DNA from: Verrucosispora sp. NA02020 | GTDB taxonomy: Bacteria > Actinomycetota > Actinomycetes > Mycobacteriales > Micromonosporaceae | DNA: 64,000 nucleotides | Assembly (NCBI RefSeq): GCF_013364215.1 | Contig: NZ_CP054923.1 | Location: 1,922,001 to 1,986,000 of the forward strand | Direction of reading: 5' to 3' | The notes under the pieces: model-generated | Told to the model about the DNA's origin: nothing | What the model saw: only the letters and a program-made list of their open reading frames with translations | Databases searched by the model: none | Made by a program: the position numbers and the translations under genes | In this document: piece by piece, positions 47,636-57,042 of the stretch | Position numbering within the stretch: position 1 is the stretch's first letter | Layout of the letters: each line of letters starts with the position of its first letter

Positions 47636-47681
47636 GGGCAAACGCTTTCCCCAGATAACCATAGAATCAACTCGATGTAAA
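47636..47681 (-). promoter_or_regulatory. Promoter and LacI-like operator of the pectate lyase gene
   Basis: Reading the minus strand: TTTACA (47676-47681), 17-bp spacer, TTATCT (47653-47658). Directly downstream is GGGAAAGCGTTTGCCC (47636-47651), a 16-bp palindrome with 12 symmetric positions centred on CG, as in LacI-family operators. A bound repressor would cover the start point. The leader would be about 290 nt. Confidence 0.55.
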
Positions 47682-47726
47682 TGTCGTACGTTCACATCGC
47701 CCTGACCAGGAGTTCCGGCAACGGAA

Positions 47727-47758
47727 AAGCCCCGGCTCCCACACGGGGACCGGGGCTT
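47727..47758 (-). terminator. Rho-independent terminator of the DUF349 gene
   Basis: Stem AAGCCCCGG / CCGGGGCTT followed on the minus strand by a short T run (CTTTTCC). It lies 13 bp beyond the stop codon at 47771. Confidence 0.75.
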
Positions 47759-47770
47759 CGCCAGGTGCGT

Positions 47771-48979
47771 TCAGCCGGCCTGTTCGGCCAACTGGAGGAA
47801 CTGCCGCTTGGAGGCGAGCGCCTGCTCGGCCTCCTTGATCCGTCGGGCGTCGCCGGCTGCCTGGGCGCGGGCCAGCCGCTCCTCGGCCTCGGCCACCTGG
47901 GACCGCATCTGGGCCAGCAGCGGGTTGTCCTCGCGGGTGGTCCGGCGCCAGGCCGAGTCCATCACCTCGCGGACCTTCTCGTCGATGGTCCGCAGTCGGC
48001 GCTCCAGCCCGGCCGCCGCCTCCCGGGGGACCCGGCCGGCCTCGTGCCACTGTGCCTGGATGTCCCGCAGCCGGGCCTGCGCGCCCTTCGGGTCGCCCTC
48101 GACGTCGAGTGCCTCGGCCTCGGCGAGCAGCGCCTGCTTGCGCTCCAGGTTGGCGCGCTGTTCGTTGTCACGCGCCGAGAAGACCTCACTGCGCCGGGTG
48201 AAGAAGGCGTCCTGCGCGGCCCGGAACCTCTCCCACAGCCGCTGCTCGGCCTCCTTGGAGGCGCGCGGTGCGGCCTTCCACTGGTTCATCAGCTCCTTGA
48301 GCTGGTTGGCCGTGGACGCCCAGTCGGTGGAGTCGGAGATCTTCTCGGCCTCGGCGACCAGCTCCTCCTTGACCGTCTGCGCCTGCTTGCGCTGCGAGTC
48401 CAGGGAGGCGAAGTGGGCGCCCCGGCGGCGGGTGAAGCCGTCCCGGGCGGCGGCGAACCGCTTCCACAGCTCGCCGTCGGTCTTCTTGTCGACCCCCCGG
48501 ATGGTCTTCCACTCGTCGAGGATCTCCTTGAGCCGGTCGCCGGCGGTCTTCCAACCGGTCGACTCGGCGGCCAGCTTCTCGGCCTCCTCGACGAGCGTGG
48601 TCTTGCGCGCCAGTGCCTCGGTGCGGGCGGCCTCCTTGGCGGCCCGCGCCTCACCGGCCTTCTCCTCGGCCACCGTGGCGAGCTTGTCGAGCCGGGCGGC
48701 GAGGGCGTCGATGTCGCCGACCACGTGCGCCTCGGCCAGCGACGCGCGGATGCGCCGGATCGTGCTCAGCGAATGGTTGGCGTCCGCTGCGCCGGAGTTG
48801 AGCCGCGCCTCGGTCAGATCCACCTCGGTCACCAGGTCGGCGAAGCGGCGCGCGAAGTGCGCCAACCCCTCCTCCGGTGCCCCTGCCTGCCAGGATCCGA
48901 CCACCCGCTCGCCCTCGGCGGTCTTGACATAGACGGTGCCGTCCGCGTCCACCCGTCCGAAGGCAGTCCAGTCGCTCAT
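47771..48979 (-). CDS. DUF349 repeat protein
   Basis: 402-aa, highly charged helical protein with several DUF349 repeats of about 70 residues; recurring patterns are LWERFRAAQDAFFTRR, LWKRFAAARDGFTRRR and KAAPRASKEAEQ. The N-terminal ~60 residues (DWTAFGRVDADGTVYVKT) form a separate small domain. No signal peptide. The function of DUF349 proteins is poorly known; a role in nucleic-acid or ribosome-linked processes has been suggested. It starts at ATG 48979 and has its own terminator. Confidence 0.88.
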   Translation of the reverse strand: MSDWTAFGRVDADGTVYVKTAEGERVVGSWQAGAPEEGLAHFARRFADLVTEVDLTEARLNSGAADANHSLSTIRRIRASLAEAHVVGDIDALAARLDKLATVAEEKAGEARAAKEAARTEALARKTTLVEEAEKLAAESTGWKTAGDRLKEILDEWKTIRGVDKKTDGELWKRFAAARDGFTRRRGAHFASLDSQRKQAQTVKEELVAEAEKISDSTDWASTANQLKELMNQWKAAPRASKEAEQRLWERFRAAQDAFFTRRSEVFSARDNEQRANLERKQALLAEAEALDVEGDPKGAQARLRDIQAQWHEAGRVPREAAAGLERRLRTIDEKVREVMDSAWRRTTREDNPLLAQMRSQVAEAEERLARAQAAGDARRIKEAEQALASKRQFLQLAEQAG

Positions 48980-49251
48980 GTGCCCATCCTCGATCTCCCG
49001 GTGCCCAGGGAGTCGCCTCCCGGGCCCGCCACGGCGCAGTCAAAGTTCTCCGGGCATTGTCACAGGTCCGCCCCGGTCCGCGTCGAGCGCCTATCGCCGA
49101 CCGTGACCATACGGTGTCCTAGCCCTCTGTCATCACCGTCCGAACCGGCGTGCCGCTTTTCGCCGAACGGCGTACGGCCGAGGGACCCGCCGGCAGGCCG
49201 GGGCGGCCGGTGCGCGACGGTCCCGGACCGGCCGCCCGATACGGTTGCCGG

Positions 49252-49977
49252 GTGCCACTGGTCGCCGCCGCCGTCTGCCCCCATCCGCCGCTGTTGGTTC
49301 CCGAGGTGGCCGGTGCCGCCGCGCCCGAACTGGACGATCTCCGCGTCGCGTGTGACGCCGCCGTCGCCCGGTTGCTCGACTCGGGTGCCCGCGACGTGCT
49401 GGTGATCGGTGCCGCCGACCGCACCGCCGATCTCGACCCCCCGTTCCGGGGCAGCTTCGCACCCTGGGGCCTGCCGTGGGAGGTACGCCTCGGCGACGGT
49501 GACCGGGCCGGCAGCGACCGCCTGCCGCTCGGCCTGCTCGTCGGCGCCTGGCTACTGAACCGGCAGCCGGTGGCGGCGTCGGCCGGTACGGGCTGGCGGA
49601 TGTCGACCGTCGCCGCCGACGCGCCGGCCGGGACCTGTGCCGACCTCGGTGCCCGTCTCGTGTCGGACCGACCGTGGGCGCTGCTGGTGATGGGCGACGG
49701 GTCGGCCTGCCGGGGTGAGAAGTCCCCTGGTTACGCCGATCCGCGCGCCGAGGCGTACGACGAGACGGTCGGAAGATCCCTCGCCGACGCGGACGCCGAG
49801 GCGCTGCTCGGCCTGGACCCCGCCCTGTCCTCGCAGCTCAAGGCCGCCGGGCGGGCGCCCTGGCAGGTGCTCGCCGGTGCGGCGCGGGCGAGCGGCGGCG
49901 ACTGGCGCGGCGAGCTGCGTCACCACAGCGCGCCCTACGGCGTGGCCTACCTGGTGGCGAACTGGGAGCGGGCATGA
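49252..49977 (+). CDS. Class III extradiol dioxygenase (LigB)-like protein
   Basis: 241-aa protein of the LigB/MEMO-like fold. The N-terminus shows VCPHPPLLVPEVAG, in which His residues bind metal in true dioxygenases, and VLVIGAADRTADLDPPFRGS follows. The later HHSAPYGVAYLVANWERA carries a His pair. It probably serves a non-aromatic, unassigned role, as homologues sit in the same miaA-dapF cluster across actinobacteria. GTG 49252 follows a TACGGT -10-like hexamer by six bases, so the mRNA may be leaderless. Its stop overlaps the miaA ATG (ATGA). Confidence 0.8.
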   Translation: MPLVAAAVCPHPPLLVPEVAGAAAPELDDLRVACDAAVARLLDSGARDVLVIGAADRTADLDPPFRGSFAPWGLPWEVRLGDGDRAGSDRLPLGLLVGAWLLNRQPVAASAGTGWRMSTVAADAPAGTCADLGARLVSDRPWALLVMGDGSACRGEKSPGYADPRAEAYDETVGRSLADADAEALLGLDPALSSQLKAAGRAPWQVLAGAARASGGDWRGELRHHSAPYGVAYLVANWERA

Positions 49978-50891
49978 GTTCTCTGGGCACGGTGGTCGCG
50001 GTGGTCGGGCCGACCGCGGCGGGCAAGTCGGCGTTGAGTATCGCGCTGGCGCACGCGCTCGGCGGCGAGGTGGTCAACGCCGACTCGATGCAGCTCTACC
50101 GGGGCCTGGACATCGGCACCGCCAAGCTCACCGTCGCCGAACGGGAGGGCGTGCCGCACCACCTGCTGGACCTCTGGGAGGTGACCGAGCCGGCCAGCGT
50201 CGCGGAGTACCAGCGGCTGGCCCGCGCGGCGATCGACGACATCCTGGCCCGAGGCCGCGTACCGCTGCTGGTCGGCGGCTCCGGGTTGTACGTGCGGGCG
50301 GTGTTGGAGCGGTTCGAGTTCCCCGGCACCGACCCGGCGCTGCGCGAACGCCTGGAGGGCGAACTGGCCGCCGTCGGCCCGGCACCGCTGTACGCGCGGC
50401 TGCGCGCCGTCGACCCGGCGGCGGCGGCCGGCATCCTGCCCGGCAACGGCCGGCGGATCGTCCGGGCGCTGGAGGTGATCGAGCTGACCGGCCGGCCCTT
50501 CACCGCCGCGTTGCCGGAGCCGACGCCGTATTATCCCGCCCTCCAGGTCGGCGTCGACCTGGACACCGCCCGGCTGGACGAGCGCATCGCGCTCCGGGTG
50601 GACCGGATGTGGGCCGACGGCCTGGTCGCCGAGACCCGCGAGTTGGTCGGCCACGGCCTGGCGCAGGGGCGTACGGCCAGCCGGGCGCTCGGGTACCAGC
50701 AGGTGCTGCGCTTCCTCGCCGGTGAGCTGACCGAGACCGAGGCGCACGACGAGACGATCCGGGCCACCCGTCGCTTCGTCCGCCGCCAGCGGTCCTGGTT
50801 CCGGCGCGACCCGCGCGTCCGCTGGCTCGACTCGACCGATCCGGGACTGATCGAGGCCGCCGTCGGGACGGTCCGCGCCGCTGCGCCATGA
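49974..50891 (+). CDS. miaA: tRNA dimethylallyltransferase MiaA
   Basis: 305-aa enzyme that prenylates A37 of tRNAs reading UNN codons, giving i6A37, the substrate of MiaB. P-loop GPTAAGKSAL, then VNADSMQLYRGLDIGTAK for adenosine and DMAPP contacts, LVGGSGLYVRAVL, and the C-terminal RRFVRRQRSWFRRDPRVRW. ATG 49974 overlaps the preceding stop codon, and its own TGA overlaps the dapF ATG, so three genes are translationally coupled. Confidence 0.94.
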   Translation: MSSLGTVVAVVGPTAAGKSALSIALAHALGGEVVNADSMQLYRGLDIGTAKLTVAEREGVPHHLLDLWEVTEPASVAEYQRLARAAIDDILARGRVPLLVGGSGLYVRAVLERFEFPGTDPALRERLEGELAAVGPAPLYARLRAVDPAAAAGILPGNGRRIVRALEVIELTGRPFTAALPEPTPYYPALQVGVDLDTARLDERIALRVDRMWADGLVAETRELVGHGLAQGRTASRALGYQQVLRFLAGELTETEAHDETIRATRRFVRRQRSWFRRDPRVRWLDSTDPGLIEAAVGTVRAAAP

Positions 50892-51733
50892 TGGAAGGCG
50901 TGGAGTTCACCAAGGGACACGGCACCGCCAACGACTTCGTGATCCTGCCCGACCCGGACGGCGCGTTCGACCTCACGCCCGAGCTGGTCGCGACGATCTG
51001 CGACCGGCGACGCGGCCTCGGCGGGGACGGTGTGCTGCGGGTGGTCCGCGCCGCCAAGCACCCGGACGGCGCCGCCCTGGCCGGCGAGGCCGAGTGGTTC
51101 ATGGACTACTGGAACTCCGACGGCTCCTTCGCCGAGATGTGCGGCAACGGCACCCGGGTCTTCGTCCGGTACCTCCTGGAGACCGGGCTGGCCGTCCCCG
51201 GCGACGGCGACCTGCCGGTGGCCACCCGCGCCGGCATCGTGCACGCCCGGGTCGACGGCGACACCATCGCCGTCCAGATGCAGCGCCCCCGGTTGTACGC
51301 CGCCTCGACCGCCGCCCTGGGCGGTCTGGCCCTGCCCGGCACGGCGGTGGACGTCGGCAACCCGCACCTGGTCTGCCCGCTGCCGGCCGGTCTGGACCTC
51401 GCCGCCCTGGACCTGACCCGGGCGCCCCACGTCGACGAGGACCTCTTCCCGCACGGCGTGAACGTCGAGTTCACCGCCGCCGCTGACGCCGTCGACGGCG
51501 GTGACCCGCACGTGCTGATGCGGGTCTACGAGCGCGGCTCGGCCGAGACGCTGTCCTGCGGCACCGGCGCGTGCGCGGTCGCCGCCGTCGCGCTGCACGA
51601 CGCCGGCCGGGAGACCGGCACCGTCGTGGTCGACGTACCCGGCGGCCGTCTCACGGTGACCGTCGACGAGGACTCCTGCTGGCTCTCCGGCCCCGCCGTC
51701 CTGGTGGCCGCCGGCACCCTCACCCTCACCTGA
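50888..51733 (+). CDS. dapF: Diaminopimelate epimerase
   Basis: 281-aa cofactor-free epimerase converting LL- to meso-diaminopimelate for lysine and peptidoglycan synthesis. The two catalytic Cys motifs are EMCGNGTR and LSCGTGACAVA. Substrate-binding KGHGTANDFVIL is at the N-terminus and NPHLV in the middle. The ATG at 50888 overlaps the miaA stop (ATGA); a second ATG follows directly. Downstream lies a family B inverted repeat. Confidence 0.94.
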   Translation: MMEGVEFTKGHGTANDFVILPDPDGAFDLTPELVATICDRRRGLGGDGVLRVVRAAKHPDGAALAGEAEWFMDYWNSDGSFAEMCGNGTRVFVRYLLETGLAVPGDGDLPVATRAGIVHARVDGDTIAVQMQRPRLYAASTAALGGLALPGTAVDVGNPHLVCPLPAGLDLAALDLTRAPHVDEDLFPHGVNVEFTAAADAVDGGDPHVLMRVYERGSAETLSCGTGACAVAAVALHDAGRETGTVVVDVPGGRLTVTVDEDSCWLSGPAVLVAAGTLTLT

Positions 51734-51799
51734 CCACCCTCGGCACCCCGCCCACGCCGCACCCGCCGGCCCGCCCACGCCGCACCCGCTGGGCCGCGC

Positions 51800-51870
51800 C
51801 GATCATGGAGTTGTGGCTGACGGTATGCCCTCTTCACGTGGGCTCTGTCCGCGCCACAAGTCCATGATCG
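51800..51870. repeat. Family B inverted repeat, copy 1
   Basis: Arms CGATCATGGAGTTGTGGC (51800-51817) and GCCACAAGTCCATGATCG (51853-51870), 17 of 18 bases complementary, loop 35 nt. It lies between convergent dapF and the malic-enzyme gene. A related element is at 62011-62081. Confidence 0.8.
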
Positions 51871-51952
51871 ACGCAAGCCGGCGGTCTCCGGGCAACCCGG
51901 CGGTGTGCAGGGCCGGCTAGCGCGGGGTGTCAGGGCCGGGCAACGCCGGGTG

Positions 51953-53425
51953 TCAGGGGGTGGCGGAGGCGCTGGCGGCGATCTCGGGGAGGTCGGCCGG
52001 GCCCGGGTCGGCGACGGGGGGCGGGGTGGCCGCCGGGTTCTGGGCGGCGGCGCGGACGGCGGCGGCCACCGCCGGGGCCACCCGGGAGTCGAAGACACTG
52101 GGCACGATGACCGTGGGGTTGATCTTCTCCTCGCCGACCACGTCGGCGATGGCCCGGGCGGCGGCCAGCGCCATCTCCTCGGTGAACTCCTCGGCGTGCG
52201 CGTCGAGCATGCCCCGGAACACGCCCGGGAAGGCGAGCACGTTGTTGATCTGGTTCGGCTGGTCGGAGCGGCCGGTGGCGACGACGGCGGCGTGCTTGCG
52301 CGCCTCCCGGGGGTCGACCTCCGGGTCCGGGTTGGCCAGCGCGAAGACGATCGAGTCCTTGGCCATGGTGGCGACGTCGTCGCCGGTGAGCAGGTTCGGC
52401 GCGCTCACCCCGATGAAGACGTCCGCGCCGTTCAGCGCCCCGGCGAGATCGCCGGAGTAGCCGTCCCGGTTGGTGTTCTCGGCCAGCCACTGCCAGGCCG
52501 AGTTGAGGCCGGTCTGGCCGCGGTGCAGAGCGCCCTGCCGGTCGCACGCGATGATGTCGCCGACGCCCCGACGCAGCAGCAGCTTCATGATCGCGGTGCC
52601 GGCCGCACCGGCTCCGGAGACCACCACCCGCACGTCGGCGAGCTGCTTGCCCACCACACGCAACGCGTTGGTCAACGCGGCGAGTACGCAGATCGCGGTG
52701 CCGTGCTGGTCGTCGTGGAAGACCGGGATGTCCAGCGCCTCGCGCAGTCGCGCCTCGATCTCGAAGCAGCGCGGCGCGGCGATGTCCTCCAGGTTGATCC
52801 CGCCGTACGCGGGCGCGATCGCCTTCACGATGGCGACGATCTCGTCGGTGTCCTGGGTGTCCAGCACCACCGGCCAGGCGTCCACGCCACCGAACCGCTT
52901 GAACAGCGCCGCCTTGCCCTCCATCACCGGCAGGGAGGCGGCCGGCCCGAGGTTGCCCAGCCCGAGCACGGCCGAACCGTCGCTGACCACGGCGACCGTG
53001 TTGCGCTTGATGGTCAACCGCCGGGCGTCGGCCGGGTTCTCCGCGATCGCCTGGCAGACCCGCGCCACCCCCGGGGTGTACGCCCGGGACAGCTCGTCGC
53101 GGGTCCGCAGCGCCACCTTCGAGCTGACCTCGATCTTGCCGCCGAGGTGTAGCAGGAAGGTGCGGTCGGAGACCTTGCGCACGTCCACGCCGTCCAGCGC
53201 GGTCAGCGCGTCGACGACCTGGTCGGCGTGCCCGGCGTCGGCGGTGTCGCAGGTGAGGTCGACGATCACGTGGGTCGGGTCGGAGTCGACCACGTCCAGT
53301 GCGGTGACGATGGCCCCGGCCTCGCCCACGGAGGTGGTCAACCGGCCGATCGAGGACGCATCGGCGGGTACGGCGATCCGGATCGTGATCGAGAATCCGG
53401 CACTGGGCAGTCGGGTGGTGGGCAC
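51953..53425 (-). CDS. NAD(P)-dependent malic enzyme with N-terminal ACT domain
   Basis: 490-aa cytosolic enzyme decarboxylating malate to pyruvate. An ACT-like domain (~12-85) suggests amino acid or other small-ligand regulation. The catalytic part follows: [20 protein letters not shown] (Tyr), [36 protein letters not shown] (Lys), [17 protein letters not shown] and [11 protein letters not shown] (Asp ligands). The nucleotide-binding loop is [13 protein letters not shown]; cofactor choice cannot be read with certainty. GTG 53425 is preceded by GGAGGGGA. The gene is divergent from hflX. Confidence 0.92.
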   Translation of the reverse strand: MPTTRLPSAGFSITIRIAVPADASSIGRLTTSVGEAGAIVTALDVVDSDPTHVIVDLTCDTADAGHADQVVDALTALDGVDVRKVSDRTFLLHLGGKIEVSSKVALRTRDELSRAYTPGVARVCQAIAENPADARRLTIKRNTVAVVSDGSAVLGLGNLGPAASLPVMEGKAALFKRFGGVDAWPVVLDTQDTDEIVAIVKAIAPAYGGINLEDIAAPRCFEIEARLREALDIPVFHDDQHGTAICVLAALTNALRVVGKQLADVRVVVSGAGAAGTAIMKLLLRRGVGDIIACDRQGALHRGQTGLNSAWQWLAENTNRDGYSGDLAGALNGADVFIGVSAPNLLTGDDVATMAKDSIVFALANPDPEVDPREARKHAAVVATGRSDQPNQINNVLAFPGVFRGMLDAHAEEFTEEMALAAARAIADVVGEEKINPTVIVPSVFDSRVAPAVAAAVRAAAQNPAATPPPVADPGPADLPEIAASASATP

Positions 53426-53546
53426 GCGGATCCCCTCCGTCGGCGCTGAACGGCTCGCCCATTTCTACTCGCCCTGCTCGGGAGTCCGGCAGCCGCCCCC
53501 GTGTCTGCCCGTTCCGGCGGTGGGCATATAGCAGGTGCACCGGGCG

Positions 53547-53576
53547 TTGACACATGTCAGGATTGCTCGGTACATG
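53547..53576 (+). promoter_or_regulatory. hflX promoter with overlapping palindrome
   Basis: TTGACA (53547-53552), 18-bp spacer, TACATG (53571-53576). TGACA-CA-TGTCA (53548-53559) overlaps the -35 box and could be an operator. The expected leader is about 17 nt. Confidence 0.55.
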
Positions 53577-53599
53577 CACAGAACGGACAGGAGAGACGC

Positions 53600-55048
53600 T
53601 TGCGCGACCAGGAGACCCAGGTTCCATTTCCCGACGACGAGCTCGACGCCACCACCGGCCAGTACGAGCTCTCCGAACGGCAGGCATTGCGACGGGTCCC
53701 CGGCCTCTCCACCGAGCTGACCGACGTCACCGAGGTCGAGTACCGCCAGCTCCGGCTGGAGCGGGTGGTCCTGGTCGGCGTCTGGACCGAAGGCAGCCAG
53801 ACCGACGCGGAGAACTCCCTGACCGAGCTGGCCGCGCTGGCCGAGACCGCCGGCTCGCAGGTGCTCGAAGGGCTGATCCAGCGACGCACCCGGCCGGACC
53901 CGGCCACCTACATCGGGCGTGGCAAGGTCGACGACCTGGGCTCGGTGGTGCTGTCGGCGGGCGCCGACACGGTCATCTGCGACGGTGAGCTGTCCCCGTC
54001 CCAGCTGCGCAACCTGGAGCAGCGCACCAAGGTCAAGGTGGTCGACCGGACGGCGCTGATCCTCGACATCTTCGCCCAGCACGCCAAGAGCAAGGAGGGC
54101 CGGGCCCAGGTCGAGCTGGCCCAGCTCGAATACCTCCTGCCCCGCCTGCGGGGTTGGGGCGAGACGCTGTCCCGGCAGACCGGTGGCTCCGGCCGTGGCG
54201 GTGGTGCCGGTGGCGGCGTGGGTGTGCGTGGTCCCGGTGAGACCAAGCTGGAGACCGACCGTCGGCGCATCCGCCACCGCATCGCCCGGCTCCGCCGCGA
54301 GATCAAGGCCATGCGGACGGTACGCGAGACCAAGCGCGCCCGCCGTTCCCGCAACGCGGTGCCGGCCGTGGCCATCGCCGGTTACACCAACGCCGGCAAG
54401 TCGAGCCTGCTCAACCGGCTGACCGGTGCCGGCGTACTGGTCGAGGACGCGCTCTTCGCCACGCTCGACCCGACCACCCGCCGCTCCACCACCGCCGACG
54501 GGCGGGTCTACACGCTCTCGGACACGGTCGGTTTCGTCCGGCACCTGCCGCACCAGATCGTCGAGGCGTTCCGCTCGACGCTGGAGGAGGTCGCCGAGGC
54601 CGACCTGGTGGTGCACGTGGTCGACGGTGCCCACCCCGACCCGCAGGAGCAGGTCCGGGCCGTGCGCGAGGTGCTCGGCGAGGTCGGCGCCGACCGGCTG
54701 CCCGAGCTGTTGGTGGTCAACAAGATCGACGCCGCCGACGAGGAGACCCTGCTGCACCTCAAGCGGCTCTGGCCCGAGGCGATCTTCGTGTCCGCGCACC
54801 GTGGTCGCGGCATCGACGACCTGCGGACGGCGATCGAGCAGCGGCTGCCACGCCCGGCGGTGGAGCTGCGGGTGGTGCTGCCGTACGAGCGGGGTGACCT
54901 GGTGGCCCGCCTGCACCGACAGGGCGAGGTACTCAGCACCGCGCACCTGCCCGAGGGAACCATGCTGCACGTACGCGTCAACGAGGCGCTCGCTGCCGAA
55001 CTGACCGCGTACGTCGACGCCTCGCAGGCGGTTCGTGCCGCGCGGTGA
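53600..55048 (+). CDS. hflX: Ribosome-associated GTPase HflX
   Basis: 482-aa GTPase that splits or rescues ribosomes under stress. The N-terminal domain contains ATYIGRGKVDDL. A Gly-rich linker ([19 protein letters not shown]) leads to GETKLETDRR. G1 GYTNAGKSS (261-269), G3 DTVGFVRHLP and G4 VNKID are intact. TTG 53600, preceded by AGGAGAGACGC, gives the start MRDQETQVPF; a reading from 53501 crosses the promoter. It lies in the common actinobacterial order miaA-dapF-hflX, here interrupted by the malic-enzyme gene on the other strand. Confidence 0.93.
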   Translation: MRDQETQVPFPDDELDATTGQYELSERQALRRVPGLSTELTDVTEVEYRQLRLERVVLVGVWTEGSQTDAENSLTELAALAETAGSQVLEGLIQRRTRPDPATYIGRGKVDDLGSVVLSAGADTVICDGELSPSQLRNLEQRTKVKVVDRTALILDIFAQHAKSKEGRAQVELAQLEYLLPRLRGWGETLSRQTGGSGRGGGAGGGVGVRGPGETKLETDRRRIRHRIARLRREIKAMRTVRETKRARRSRNAVPAVAIAGYTNAGKSSLLNRLTGAGVLVEDALFATLDPTTRRSTTADGRVYTLSDTVGFVRHLPHQIVEAFRSTLEEVAEADLVVHVVDGAHPDPQEQVRAVREVLGEVGADRLPELLVVNKIDAADEETLLHLKRLWPEAIFVSAHRGRGIDDLRTAIEQRLPRPAVELRVVLPYERGDLVARLHRQGEVLSTAHLPEGTMLHVRVNEALAAELTAYVDASQAVRAAR

Positions 55049-55100
55049 CCGCCCAGGAGCGTCACCCGAAGGAAACGTGCGCCGTGCGACACTTCCTTCC

Positions 55101-57011
55101 ATGCACCGCACTGTTTCCTCGGTCACGGTTGCGCTCGGCCTGTTCGGGGCCACCGTGGCGGTCACCGGCGTCACTCTCGCCGCACCCGGGTCGTCGCCAC
55201 CCGCGTACGCGGCATCGCCGGTGACCGATGTCGCCCCGCCGGCCGCATCGACCGACGTGGGGCCGGTGCTCGCCGCCGCGCCGGCGGCGGTGCCGGCTGC
55301 CGTCGTGCCGCTCGCGGCGGCGCCCAAGAAGCAGTGTGCGGTCACCGACCCGAGGCTGCGGGAGCTGTCCGGTCTGGTGGTCACCCGTAACGGGTACATC
55401 GTGATCAACGACAGCACCGACCAGGACAGCCGCAAGCAGGTCTTCTACCTGAACAAGGACTGCCAGGTCACCCGCGCGGTCCCGTACTCCGGCGCGGGGC
55501 CGTTCGACACCGAGGACCTCGCCGTCTCGCCGGACGGCAGGACGTTGTGGATCGCCGACACCGGCGACAACATCACCAGCCGGCAGCGCCGCGAGCGGGT
55601 GGCGGTCTGGAGCATGCCGATCAGCGGGAACAAGTCGCCGGTCCTGCACCGGCTGGCGTACCCGGACGGCAAGCCCCGTGACGCCGAGGCGCTGCTGATC
55701 GGCAACGACAACCTGCCGCTGATCATCACGAAGGTGACCTCCGGCAAGGCGGAGATCTTCACCGCCGACGGTGCGCTCAAGAGCGGCGACACCGAGCCGG
55801 TGCCGATGAAGAAGCTCGGCGACATCGAGCTGCCCAAGACCGACACCGAGAACCCGCTGAGCACGTTCGGGCGGGTGGCGATCACCGGTGCGGCCCGGTC
55901 CCCGGACGGTGCCCGGGTGGTGCTGCGCACGTACGCCGACGCCTTCGAGTACGACGTGCAGAACGGCGACCTCGTCGCCGCGCTGACCACCACCACGCCC
56001 CGGGTGACCCCGCTGGCCGACCCGTTCGGCGAGGCGATCGCGTACTCGACCGACGGCAAGACCTTCCTGACCGTCTCCGACGCGGGGCATCTCGACGACA
56101 ACGAGCCGGTCGACATCCTCAGCTACACCCCGTCCACGGAGGGCCCGAAAGACCTGGCCAACGACCCGGACGCGGTGAAGAACGCGGCCGGCCGGTCGTG
56201 GTTCGACGGGCTGACCCTGGACGACATCACCTACCTGATCGCCACTGTCGGCGTACTCGGTGCGCTGCTGGTGGGCGCCGGCATCTTCGGCATCCTGCGG
56301 GCCCGCAAGCGCCCGACGCCGGCCGCCAAGAGCCGCGACGGCGACGATGACGACGACGACCCGAGCCGCAAGGACGACGCTTTCGGCCCGAAGGACCGTG
56401 GTCGGGGCGCGGTGTACGGCGGCGCCCAGTCCGGTGCCGTCTACGGCGGCCCGGCGAAGGGTGGACGGCCGGAGGGCTCGCGGTCGGGAGCGGTCTACGG
56501 CGGTGCCCGTCCTGCGGGCGCCAACGGCTCTCGCCCGGCTCAGGGCGGTGGCGTCTACGGCGGTGGTGGCGGTGGCCGCTCCGGCGGCGAGGGTGGCCGG
56601 TCGGGTGGCGAGGGCGGACCGGTCTACGGTGGCGGCCGTCCCGGTGGCGGTGGCCGCCCGGCTCAGGGCGGCGGTGGACGCTCCGGCGGCGGCGGGGTCT
56701 ACGGGGGCGGCGGTGGTCGGGCCGGTGGACCGCCCGGTGGCGGCGGCCGTGGCGGTGGCGGTGCCCCGGGTGGTGGTGGCCGGGCCGGTGGCGCGCCCGG
56801 GGGCGGCGGTGGCCGCGCGGGCGGCATGCCCGGCGGTGGGCGGGGCGGTCAGCCTGGTGGTGGAGGCCGTGCGGAGCCCCCTCGACGGGGTGGGCCGGGC
56901 GGCGAGCCGGACCATCGGGGCCGGCGTTCCGGCCGCTACCGCGAGGACGGCAACGAGCCGTACGGCCAGATGCCGGGCGGCAACTACGGCTACCGGGGCG
57001 ACCGGTACTGA
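55101..57011 (+). CDS. Membrane-anchored beta-propeller-like protein with Gly-rich VYGG tail
   Basis: 636-aa protein of unknown function. A signal peptide (~1-38) precedes an extracytoplasmic domain (~78-365) with propeller-like strands (AVSPDGRTLWIADTGDN, AARSPDGARVVLRTY, YSTDGKTFLTVSD). One transmembrane helix (~376-400, ITYLIATVGVLGALLVGAGI) leads to a cytosolic tail: an Asp-rich stretch, then ~200 residues of Gly, Arg and Pro with six VYGG motifs, three of them GAVYGG. Such RGG/Tyr-rich tails are usually disordered and bind RNA or self-associate; that is inference. ATG 55101 fits the signal peptide. It follows hflX and is convergent with lexA. Confidence 0.8.
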   Translation: MHRTVSSVTVALGLFGATVAVTGVTLAAPGSSPPAYAASPVTDVAPPAASTDVGPVLAAAPAAVPAAVVPLAAAPKKQCAVTDPRLRELSGLVVTRNGYIVINDSTDQDSRKQVFYLNKDCQVTRAVPYSGAGPFDTEDLAVSPDGRTLWIADTGDNITSRQRRERVAVWSMPISGNKSPVLHRLAYPDGKPRDAEALLIGNDNLPLIITKVTSGKAEIFTADGALKSGDTEPVPMKKLGDIELPKTDTENPLSTFGRVAITGAARSPDGARVVLRTYADAFEYDVQNGDLVAALTTTTPRVTPLADPFGEAIAYSTDGKTFLTVSDAGHLDDNEPVDILSYTPSTEGPKDLANDPDAVKNAAGRSWFDGLTLDDITYLIATVGVLGALLVGAGIFGILRARKRPTPAAKSRDGDDDDDDPSRKDDAFGPKDRGRGAVYGGAQSGAVYGGPAKGGRPEGSRSGAVYGGARPAGANGSRPAQGGGVYGGGGGGRSGGEGGRSGGEGGPVYGGGRPGGGGRPAQGGGGRSGGGGVYGGGGGRAGGPPGGGGRGGGGAPGGGGRAGGAPGGGGGRAGGMPGGGRGGQPGGGGRAEPPRRGGPGGEPDHRGRRSGRYREDGNEPYGQMPGGNYGYRGDRY

Positions 57012-57042
57012 CCCTGGGGGCCGGTACCGGTCGGGTTACGGT

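Larger units (their letters stand above)
47353..47770. other. Gene-free stretch upstream of the pectate lyase gene
   Basis: About 420 bp between the divergently placed pectate lyase start and the DUF349 gene end. It holds a long GC-rich leader (47353-47635), an operator and promoter (47636-47681) and the terminator of the DUF349 gene (47727-47758). Confidence 0.6.
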
